Part shown: positions 1-5,314 of the stretch, piece by piece
Layout: each line of letters opens with the position of its first letter
Numbering within the stretch: position 1 is the stretch's first letter
Assembly (NCBI GenBank): GCA_030149595.1
Contig: JASFBI010000161.1
Span: 1 to 5,398, forward strand
Direction: 5' to 3'
DNA from: Desulfobacterales bacterium
Lineage (GTDB): Bacteria; Desulfobacterota; Desulfobacteria; Desulfobacterales; DAOWNP01
Length of the DNA: 5,398 nt
The notes under the pieces: generated by a model
What the model saw: only the letters and a program-made list of their open reading frames with translations
Database searches by the model: none
What the model was told of the DNA's origin: nothing
Made by a program: the position numbers and the translations under genes

Positions 1-1294
1 GATTATGGGAATATTTATTGGCATAGGTGTTATGATGGCTTTTTGTTTAACTCTTTTTTTTCTGCCTGCCATTATGATGATGGTTAAACAAGTTTATAAG
101 CCATGCACTATACTAAAATGTAATTTGGGACTAAAAGATTATCCTGAACAGCGTAAGGATTGGCTTGCAGATTTGTTAAATAAAATCAGTTATTTTAGCA
201 TATCTTATTATAAACAGATCTGTATCTGTTTTTTAATAGTTGTAGTTGTCAGTTTTACAGGTATAAGTAAAATGAGTTATGAAACAAGTTTCATAAATTA
301 TCTTACTGATGATAATAAAATAAAATCTGATATAAATTTTATAGAAAAAAATCTTTGCGGTTCTGTTCCTGTAGTTATGCTTATTCAGGCAAAAAACGTG
401 GAGAATGATTTTACTCATAGGGAAAGCTTGAAGGTTGTTGAAGATCTTCAACAAAAAATAATGAAAGCCATGCCAGGCAGTTTTACCGCCTCTTTTTCAG
501 TGGTAGACTATATAAAAGAGGTTAACAGAGCATTTAATGCAGGAGGAGTGAAATATTTTTCAATTCCTGAAAATGATATTGATATAAAAGATTATTATGA
601 AATAGGAAGTACTGAAATATTGGACAGACTGATTTCTCCAGATAGAATGGAGATAAAAATATCTTTTAATAGTTATATGAGGTCAAATGAAACTTTAATT
701 GATATGAGAAAATTGATAAAAATTCTTACAAATGGAGAATTTAAAGATAAATACTCTTATAAACTTACAGGGATATCTGTACTTTGGTCTTTAATGGATA
801 AAAATCTTAAATACAGCCAGTATAAAAGTTTTTTTTCTGCGTTTTTAATAATCTCTTTAATTATGTTTTTTATCTGTAAAAAAAAGAAGCTGACAATTTT
901 AAGTATAATACCCAATGTTTTCTCCATTATTGCCACTTTTGGTATAATGGGCTGGTTTAATATAAACCTTGATATAACTACAGTAATGATTGCAAGTGTT
1001 ACAATGGGAATTGCTGTAGATGATACAATTCATTATGTTGTATGGTACAGGAGAAATATTTTGTCTGGTTTTAGTGTAGAATCCGCCATTGTAAAAACCG
1101 GATTAAATGTAGGAAAGCCTATATTAATAACATCCCTTCTGCTGTGTATGGGTTTTCTTGTATTGTGCCTCGCCTCTTTAATACCTGTGAAGCTGTTTGG
1201 TATTTTAACCTGCCTGTCCATTTTTTTTGCATTTATTGGTGATCTTATTATTTTTCCTGCACTTTTAATGTGCTTTAAACCTCATATTACGTGA
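1..1294 (+). CDS. RND/MMPL-family exporter permease, C-terminal half (partial, 5' end outside window)
   Basis: This is the C-terminal half of an inner-membrane RND-superfamily transporter. The frame is open to the left edge. The first visible Met (base 5) lies inside a hydrophobic helix, so the true start is upstream; residues are counted from that Met. Residues 1-26 look like the last helix of the first membrane bundle. A helix at about 70-87 opens the second half, followed by a periplasmic domain at about 91-273. Five more helices lie at about 276-292, 296-318, 325-346, 373-394 and 396-425. The segment at 332-350 (VTMGIAVDDTIHYVVWYRR) is the conserved RND helix carrying an acidic pair, D339-D340, likely involved in proton coupling. 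Family members are normally 700-900 residues, so about half is seen. The substrate cannot be read from the sequence; lipid-like or hydrophobic cargo is usual for this branch. A 326-base gap separates it from the next gene, so shared transcription is uncertain. Confidence 0.9.
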   Translation, partial: IMGIFIGIGVMMAFCLTLFFLPAIMMMVKQVYKPCTILKCNLGLKDYPEQRKDWLADLLNKISYFSISYYKQICICFLIVVVVSFTGISKMSYETSFINYLTDDNKIKSDINFIEKNLCGSVPVVMLIQAKNVENDFTHRESLKVVEDLQQKIMKAMPGSFTASFSVVDYIKEVNRAFNAGGVKYFSIPENDIDIKDYYEIGSTEILDRLISPDRMEIKISFNSYMRSNETLIDMRKLIKILTNGEFKDKYSYKLTGISVLWSLMDKNLKYSQYKSFFSAFLIISLIMFFICKKKKLTILSIIPNVFSIIATFGIMGWFNINLDITTVMIASVTMGIAVDDTIHYVVWYRRNILSGFSVESAIVKTGLNVGKPILITSLLLCMGFLVLCLASLIPVKLFGILTCLSIFFAFIGDLIIFPALLMCFKPHIT

Positions 1295-1320
1295 TCTTTT
1301 TATTATGAAAGCGGTAAACC

Positions 1321-1359
1321 TGTTTTAATACTCCTGTCCTATACAGAAATATTAAAATA
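1321..1359. repeat. Imperfect inverted repeat / hairpin downstream of the exporter gene
   Basis: Bases 1321-1330 pair with 1350-1359 (nine Watson-Crick pairs and one G-T). After a short internal loop, CTGT (1334-1337) pairs with ACAG (1343-1346) around the five-base loop CCTAT. All pairs share one symmetry centre, giving 15 pairs of 17 possible. It begins 27 bases after the exporter stop. The stem is AT-rich and has no T-run after it on the + strand, so it is not a textbook terminator. It could be a weak terminator, a transcript-end stabiliser or an operator. Confidence 0.5.
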
Positions 1360-1363
1360 CTTA

Positions 1364-1392
1364 TTGACATGGTTGATAAATAAAAATAAATA
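1364..1392 (+). promoter_or_regulatory. Possible sigma-70 promoter upstream of the secreted-protein cluster
   Basis: A perfect -35 box TTGACA (1364-1369) is followed after 17 bases by TAAATA (1387-1392), which matches the -10 consensus at only three of six positions. If used, it would give a leader of about 220 bases before the gene at 1621. The AT-rich surroundings make a chance match likely. Confidence 0.3.
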
Positions 1393-1420
1393 AGAAGATG
1401 TTAGTAACTATCAGAGTAAA

Positions 1421-1450
1421 CAAGGTTTTTTAAAATAAACTTGGCTTTTT
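1421..1450 (+). terminator. Weak terminator-like stem with a T-run
   Basis: CAAG and TTT (1421-1424, 1426-1428) pair with AAAC and TTG (1437-1443), leaving one bulged G. After GC, five T follow (1446-1450). The stem is short and AT-rich, so termination would be inefficient. It lies between the possible promoter at 1364 and the gene at 1621, where it could act as an attenuator. This is only a structural reading. Confidence 0.2.
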
Positions 1451-1552
1451 AGATCAAACATGTTATCTATACTAAGCAGTGTTTATTTTGCTGTGATTAC
1501 TATTAATTATAAGATATGTTTTTTTACCTTTATAAAAAAGGGTATAAGGCCG

Positions 1553-1573
1553 ATCTGGATTTTTCACCCAGAT
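1553..1573 (+). promoter_or_regulatory. Small stem-loop in the leader of the first secreted-protein gene
   Basis: ATCTGG (1553-1558) pairs perfectly with CCAGAT (1568-1573) around a nine-base loop, and a G-T pair can extend the base. It ends about 47 bases before the start codon and is richer in G+C than its surroundings. I recognise no known riboswitch class. It may be an mRNA structure or a protein-binding half-site pair. Confidence 0.25.
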
Positions 1574-1620
1574 TTGACCACAAAAGATCATGAAAGAGTT
1601 TTGATTAGACAGGTGTTGTT

Positions 1621-2364
1621 ATGTTGTATAAAAAATTGTACTTTTTTGTTTTTATGATATTTTTGTTTCCAAATAATATAAATGCTCAAATGCAGTTATT
1701 GGGAGATAGGGTATTGTCTGAAGTTAGTGGGCAATCAGGATTATCAATTCAGGTTCAGGTTGATCAGGGCGTGCTGTCTATTCGTTCAGATGAGATCAGT
1801 TTAAAGGGTGCAGATCAATCACTTGATCTGCATAATGTTACAACAGATATTGATATTTCTACTTTTTCAGATGATTTTCATTATCTTGATATTGATGTTG
1901 ATAGTTCCAATAATACTGGTATATCTCTATTGGCTGGTTCAAATAAAAATAATGAACCAGTGGATTTAAACATAGGTGACATCTCAATTTGTAATAAAGA
2001 TATTGGTTCTTTATCTGTTTCAAATATAATTTGGGATAATACAAAACTTTTGATAATTCCAGGTCAGGTAATTGGGATAAATTTATTCTCTAAACTTGGT
2101 ATAGATGAGGTAAATTATGACTTCAATGATACAGATTCTTTTTCTTTTGGGGGTATTGATCTTTCAGAGTCAGCATCAGGTAGTCCAGCAGATCCTGCAT
2201 CATGGGGGTTTTCAGGGCCCATGTGGCTGTCTTTATCAACAGACACGCCTGATGTAATAAATATGCAGATGCAGGGAAATGTTCGTGTTGCCGATACACC
2301 ATGGGGTCCGTTTGCCATAGACGGGATTAATGTTAAATATATGAAGCTCAGATTAAAGCAGTAA
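1621..2364 (+). CDS. Secreted DUF6160-like protein with double-glycine-like N-terminal motif (first copy)
   Basis: A 247-residue exported protein of unknown function. The start ATG at 1621 is preceded by AGGTG (1611-1615), five bases away. Residues 1-22 form a Sec signal peptide: a Lys pair at 4-5, a Phe-rich core and likely cleavage after INA. The mature part begins QMQLLGDRVLSEVSGQSGL, with L27, L32, S33, V35 and G37 at the same positions as in the protein at 2441. This motif resembles the N-terminus of DUF6160-type proteins (assigned from memory). The rest is rich in Asp, Ser, Asn and Ile with alternating polar and hydrophobic residues, suggesting beta structure. A Gly/Ser/Pro/Trp segment lies at 184-202. 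There are no cysteines in the predicted amyloid style and no FapB/FapC-like repeats. It is probably cargo of the C39 peptidase and beta-barrel encoded downstream; that role is inferred from context. Confidence 0.85.
   Translation: MLYKKLYFFVFMIFLFPNNINAQMQLLGDRVLSEVSGQSGLSIQVQVDQGVLSIRSDEISLKGADQSLDLHNVTTDIDISTFSDDFHYLDIDVDSSNNTGISLLAGSNKNNEPVDLNIGDISICNKDIGSLSVSNIIWDNTKLLIIPGQVIGINLFSKLGIDEVNYDFNDTDSFSFGGIDLSESASGSPADPASWGFSGPMWLSLSTDTPDVINMQMQGNVRVADTPWGPFAIDGINVKYMKLRLKQ
1809..1832 (+). repeat. Perfect 10-bp inverted repeat with 4-base loop inside the first secreted-protein gene
   Basis: Bases 1809-1818 (TGCAGATCAA) are exactly reverse-complementary to 1823-1832, with the loop TCAC between them; a G-T pair could extend it. 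It covers codons 63-71 (GADQSLDLH). A 10-bp perfect arm with this loop length is uncommon by chance. It may be mRNA structure or just coincidence in coding sequence. Confidence 0.5.
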
Positions 2365-2368
2365 ATAA

Positions 2369-2397
2369 TTGATCTTGGTTTTGTATTAAAGTATAAC
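2369..2397 (+). promoter_or_regulatory. Candidate sigma-70 promoter for the second secreted-protein gene
   Basis: TTGATC (2369-2374) matches the -35 consensus at four of six positions. TATAAC (2392-2397) matches the -10 consensus at five of six, and the spacer is exactly 17 bases. A transcript would begin near 2404, leaving a leader of about 37 bases with a strong ribosome site. It starts just after the upstream gene's stop, so the second gene may be expressed separately from, or in addition to, the first. Confidence 0.45.
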
Positions 2398-2408
2398 TTA
2401 AAAAGTTA
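2394..2408. repeat. Short palindrome overlapping the candidate -10 box
   Basis: TAACTT (2394-2399) and AAGTTA (2403-2408) form a perfect six-base inverted repeat around AAA. It overlaps the proposed -10 box at 2392-2397 and the likely transcription start. That is a typical place for an operator, but short AT palindromes are frequent in this composition. Confidence 0.3.
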
Positions 2409-2426
2409 CTGTTATATATTAAAAAA

Positions 2427-2435
2427 AGGGGAGGG
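2427..2435 (+). promoter_or_regulatory. Strong Shine-Dalgarno sequence for the gene at 2441
   Basis: AGGGGAGGG contains a full GGAGG (2430-2434), six bases before the ATG at 2441. It is the strongest ribosome site in the window and fixes this start. It suggests higher translation of this secreted protein than of its neighbours. Confidence 0.75.
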
Positions 2436-2440
2436 TTAAA

Positions 2441-3151
2441 ATGCCAGTTAAAAGACTTTTACTAATATTGATAATATTTTTATTATTCACTTCTCCGCTT
2501 TTTGCTGAAATGAAACCATTGGCTGAAGAAGAACTTTCAGATATTTATGGTACAGGGCTTTTAAATTTTTCAGTGGAACATAGATCTGTTAAAACCACTA
2601 ATCGGTTACTTTTACCCGATGGTTATGTTAATCATGATGTTGCTGTTATTGAAATAGGAACTGAGTTAGATCTTTATGCTACGGTTGATTCTTTAAAATT
2701 AGGTCATTATGGTAATGGATGGGATGTAGATATTACAGATTTAACTGCAGGGAAAAGTAAAGACAGGCCGTTATCTTTAGATGGATTAAAAATTGAGGTG
2801 GCTTTTGATGATATAAATTCACCAGACAGAAAACTGCTTTTTATAAAAGCGGGGTCAGATGATATAGATGGCAATCTTAATGGCGATTTTCATTCATTAA
2901 ATGCAGATGGAAAAGTAAATGTACTTCTTCTGCTGCCTATTCTTTTAAATTCACGCAGAACAGGTCTTGGTGGTTTGTTAAACAGTATAGAGTTTAATCA
3001 TACTGATTTCTGGGTAGCTTTTGCAAATCAAATTACAGATACATCAGGTGCTGTAAATACAAATGCTTTTTTACCAAGAACAAAAGATACTATTCCTGGT
3101 ATGGGTGTTTGGCTACATTTTTCAGAGGCTGCAGGCTATCTGCTCCATTAA
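2441..3151 (+). CDS. Secreted DUF6160-like protein with double-glycine-like N-terminal motif (second copy)
   Basis: A 236-residue exported protein of unknown function. The start is set by the strong GGAGG six bases upstream. Residues 1-22 are a clear signal peptide (K4-R5, a Leu/Ile core, cleavage after LFA). The mature protein begins EMKPLAEEELSDIYGTGLL. L27, E31, L32, I35 and G37 match the double-glycine leader consensus LSxxELxxIxGG, except that residue 38 is Thr. The same positions are conserved in the protein at 1621, although the bodies of the two proteins share little visible similarity. The body is acidic and rich in Asp-containing beta-type segments. A short hydrophobic stretch lies at 161-169 (VLLLLPILL), followed by a Gly-rich turn. 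The 76-base gap from the upstream gene carries a promoter candidate. It is most simply cargo of the following peptidase and pore genes; this is inferred from context. Confidence 0.85.
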   Translation: MPVKRLLLILIIFLLFTSPLFAEMKPLAEEELSDIYGTGLLNFSVEHRSVKTTNRLLLPDGYVNHDVAVIEIGTELDLYATVDSLKLGHYGNGWDVDITDLTAGKSKDRPLSLDGLKIEVAFDDINSPDRKLLFIKAGSDDIDGNLNGDFHSLNADGKVNVLLLLPILLNSRRTGLGGLLNSIEFNHTDFWVAFANQITDTSGAVNTNAFLPRTKDTIPGMGVWLHFSEAAGYLLH

Positions 3152-3269
3152 TTTTTCATATAAATATAGTTGATCATATCATAAACTGCCTGTAACAAAA
3201 CTGCTGTTTACCGGTTTGTTGTCAATTTCTATTAATTAAATTTTATGTTTATAATCCAAAAGGGTTATT

Positions 3270-4019
3270 ATGTCTGTTTTTTTGGCATTTATTTTAGGGC
3301 TTTCTATAATTACATGTTTTATTCCGGCAAAAAAGCAAAACATAGAAGAACAGTCTATTTATATAGGTTCTGCAGAAAGCCGTGTTAAAATAATAGAAAA
3401 TATAAAGCCTTTATCGGAATTTAAAGATGAATTTATAGTTAAACAGACCTATGATTATAGTTGTGGTTCAGCAGCACTTGCTACGTTATTAAAATATTAT
3501 CTGAATGAGGATTTTAGCGAAAAGCAGGTTATAAGAGGGCTTCTTCGTTTTGGCGATAAAAATAAAATAATAAAACGCAGGGCATTCTCTCTTTTGGATA
3601 TGAAAAAATTTCTAAAGGTTATTAATTATAAAGGGGTTGGGTATAAAGCAGAAATAGAAGATCTTATGGGGCTTGATATGCCGTCTATAATACCTATAAC
3701 AATATTTGGTTATAACCACTTTGTTATTTTAAAGGGAATATATAAAAATCATGTGTTTATAGCAGATCCTTCGGCAGGTAATATTAGTTTTAGTGTGGAA
3801 AAGTTCAAAGAAATATGGTACAAAAATATTCTTTTTATTGTTTATACAGGCGGTTTTCCTGTAAAAAATCAGTTAAAGCTTACGAATAAAAGTTTAAGAT
3901 TCATATCAGATGAAGTATTGAATAGAGTTGTTTTTGGCTATGACCAGCCATTATCTAATAAACAGGTTAATGTTATGCGAGAAAAAATAATAAATGGTAA
4001 GATAATTAAATTAAAATAG
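3270..4019 (+). CDS. C39-family cysteine peptidase, FapD-like
   Basis: A 249-residue papain-like peptidase of the C39 class, which includes double-glycine leader peptidases and FapD of the Fap amyloid system. The catalytic set is intact: oxyanion Gln59 (VKQTYDYSCG), nucleophile Cys65, His150 in YNHFVILKG and Asp166 in IADPSAG. The C39 domain spans about 53-193; a basic tail of about 55 residues follows. There is no ATP-binding or transporter domain, so it is a stand-alone enzyme like FapD. Residues 2-19 are hydrophobic and probably a signal peptide or membrane anchor that places the enzyme in the periplasm. The segment lacks the usual N-terminal Lys/Arg, and Cys16 is only a poor lipobox match. 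The start ATG is preceded by AAAAGGG, and an in-frame stop at 3252 rules out a longer protein from a standard start codon. The outer-membrane protein gene follows after 26 bases, so the two are probably co-transcribed. Likely role: processing of the neighbouring secreted proteins or of the pore plug (inferred). Confidence 0.9.
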   Translation: MSVFLAFILGLSIITCFIPAKKQNIEEQSIYIGSAESRVKIIENIKPLSEFKDEFIVKQTYDYSCGSAALATLLKYYLNEDFSEKQVIRGLLRFGDKNKIIKRRAFSLLDMKKFLKVINYKGVGYKAEIEDLMGLDMPSIIPITIFGYNHFVILKGIYKNHVFIADPSAGNISFSVEKFKEIWYKNILFIVYTGGFPVKNQLKLTNKSLRFISDEVLNRVVFGYDQPLSNKQVNVMREKIINGKIIKLK

Positions 4020-4045
4020 ATTTTAATTTGCTGGAAAAGGGAATA

Positions 4046-5242
4046 ATGGAAAAGAAAATTTGTTGTTTTGTGCTTGCTCTGCTTTTATTAGATTTTAGTT
4101 TTGTTATGGCAGATACTGCTGTTTCGCTAAAAAAAAAAGATAATAAGTCACTGTTTTTTGAAGGTATTGATTCAACTTTAGATAAATCTAAACCAGTTAA
4201 AAAAAGCGTTGACTCAACTTTAAACAAAAATAAAAAACCGATATTGAATAAAGCGGCACAAGGTAAATTAAGTAATTTGCAGATATTGCAAAAAAAAATA
4301 GAGATATTACAAAAACAGGTTAAAATATTATATGATGAAAAACAGGCAAGAAAGAAATTAGTAATAACAGATGATGAAAAATCAAAAAAAGAGAAAGAGC
4401 TGCTTACAGCTGCAGGTAAGAAATATAGTCTTGCAGCTAAAAATACACTTGTTATGGAGTATGATTTTTCTTATAGTTATTACTCAAATGATATTTTAAA
4501 GTTTGAACCTGTTGATGTAAAACATGAATATGAACATGTAATAAACAATATTGTTTCTGCAGAATACTCTGTTTTTGATAATCTTACCCTGACAGGTACC
4601 ATACCTTTTGTTTATAAATATGATAAAGTAGGAACTACTTCAAGCAGTAAAGTATCTGATGTTGGAGATATTTCCTTGTCGTTAAAATACCAGCCTGTAA
4701 AAACAGTAAGCGATATGGTAACTCCCATATTGTTTGGAGGTATAAGTTTAGATACAGGCAAAAGTCCCTATGAAATTAATCTCGAAGAGGAGTTGTCCAC
4801 AGGTGCAGGTTCTTCGTCTGCTTTTTTAGGAGTTAGTTTAAGCAGTGTTATAGATCCGGCTGTTGTGTTTGGTTCCTTGAGTTATTCATATAATGATAAT
4901 GCAAGGGGATTGAACCAAAAAATTTCTGAAGACAAAATATTGGAATCTGTAGAGCCAGGAGGGGAGATATCTGTAAGCTCCGGATTCGGTCTTTCATTTT
5001 CATATTTTATGTCTATCAATTTAAAGTATCAATTGATATACCGATTTAGTTCAAAATATAATTACAAAGATGGAACTACTGATACAGGTTCTGCAACTTC
5101 CACATCAATTTTAAATATAGGAACAGGCTGGAGAGTTTATAATAAATATAGCCTGTATGTTGATTTAGGTATTGGTCTCACCCCTGATGCTCCTGATTTT
5201 ACAATATTTGTAAGATTGCCCTATGCTTTTTCTTCTTTTTAA
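4046..5242 (+). CDS. FapF-like outer-membrane beta-barrel with N-terminal coiled coil
   Basis: A 398-residue outer-membrane protein. The ATG at 4046 is preferred over an in-frame TTG at 4028, because AAAAGGGA (4035-4042) is correctly spaced for it and the signal peptide then starts normally. Residues 1-22 are a signal peptide cut after VMA. A Lys-rich linker (23-74) holds two copies of DSTL(D/N)K(S/N)K, at 42-49 and 56-63. A coiled coil at about 75-104 has perfect a/d spacing: L78, L81, I85, L88, V92, L95. From about 133 to the end, alternating hydrophobic and aromatic strands with Gly/Asp/Ser loops form a barrel, including a GDISLSLKY strand and a C-terminal LPYAFSSF ending in Phe, the usual Bam signal. 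This order matches FapF, a trimeric amyloid-export pore with a coiled-coil plug; broader PF13557-type barrels are an alternative. It follows the C39 peptidase gene by 26 bases and probably forms its secretion partner. Confidence 0.85.
   Translation: MEKKICCFVLALLLLDFSFVMADTAVSLKKKDNKSLFFEGIDSTLDKSKPVKKSVDSTLNKNKKPILNKAAQGKLSNLQILQKKIEILQKQVKILYDEKQARKKLVITDDEKSKKEKELLTAAGKKYSLAAKNTLVMEYDFSYSYYSNDILKFEPVDVKHEYEHVINNIVSAEYSVFDNLTLTGTIPFVYKYDKVGTTSSSKVSDVGDISLSLKYQPVKTVSDMVTPILFGGISLDTGKSPYEINLEEELSTGAGSSSAFLGVSLSSVIDPAVVFGSLSYSYNDNARGLNQKISEDKILESVEPGGEISVSSGFGLSFSYFMSINLKYQLIYRFSSKYNYKDGTTDTGSATSTSILNIGTGWRVYNKYSLYVDLGIGLTPDAPDFTIFVRLPYAFSSF
4129..4138 (+). repeat. A10 homopolymer within the FapF-like gene
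   Basis: Ten consecutive A span codons for L28-K31, just after the signal peptide. A second run of nine A lies at 4290-4298, in the coiled-coil part. Such runs can cause slippage by polymerase or during replication, which would truncate the protein early. Confidence 0.8.
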
Positions 5243-5314
5243 TAATTTCTGAATTTATTTTAGTATAATAAATTTATTTTATTGAATTATTTTATTAAAC
5301 AACGTGAAAAAAAT
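5243..5314 (+). promoter_or_regulatory. AT-rich spacer with a TATAAT box before the next gene
   Basis: This 72-base gap contains a perfect TATAAT (5264-5269) but no good -35 box 16-18 bases upstream. A 12-base AT palindrome (5267-5278) overlaps it. No GC-containing hairpin with a T-run is seen, so there is no evident terminator and read-through into the next gene is possible. Confidence 0.3.

Larger units (their letters stand above)
1295..1620. other. Intergenic region of 326 bases with regulatory-looking structure
   Basis: No convincing gene lies here. An open frame from 1460 to 1657 exists, but it has no clear ribosome site, overlaps the next gene and has no recognisable composition. The region holds a 39-base imperfect hairpin (1321-1359), a TTGACA box (1364-1369), a bulged AT-rich stem (1421-1443) followed by five T, and a small stem-loop (1553-1573) upstream of the next start. 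It probably separates the exporter transcript from the downstream cluster. Confidence 0.6.

Noticed and set aside
1540..1620. A riboswitch in the leader of the first cargo gene
   Set aside because: The small stem-loop is present, but no conserved core of a c-di-GMP, fluoride or cobalamin riboswitch could be recognised.
1460..1657. A 65-codon open frame in the gap before the first cargo gene
   Set aside because: It lacks a good ribosome site, overlaps the well-supported start at 1621 and shows no recognisable protein features.
2201..2223. CATGGG/CCCATG inverted repeat in the first cargo gene
   Set aside because: Only six base pairs with an 11-base loop inside coding sequence; likely chance.
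1621..3151. The two secreted proteins as FapB/FapC amyloid subunits
   Set aside because: No imperfect repeats rich in Gly, Ala, Asn and Gln separated by linkers are visible, and the C-terminal Cys-x-x-Cys of those subunits is absent.
3194..3220. AACAAA/TTTGTT stem between the second cargo gene and the peptidase gene as a terminator
   Set aside because: Six AT-rich pairs, a large loop and no T-run; too weak to call.
3219..3255. TTGTCA and a perfect TATAAT upstream of the peptidase gene as a promoter
   Set aside because: The two boxes are 25 bases apart, too far for one sigma-70 promoter, and transcription from this -10 would start almost at the ribosome site.
4028..4045. An in-frame TTG as an earlier start for the outer-membrane protein
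   Set aside because: It would add six residues (MLEKGI) before a normal signal peptide and has no ribosome site of its own; AAAAGGGA lies within this stretch and serves the ATG at 4046.
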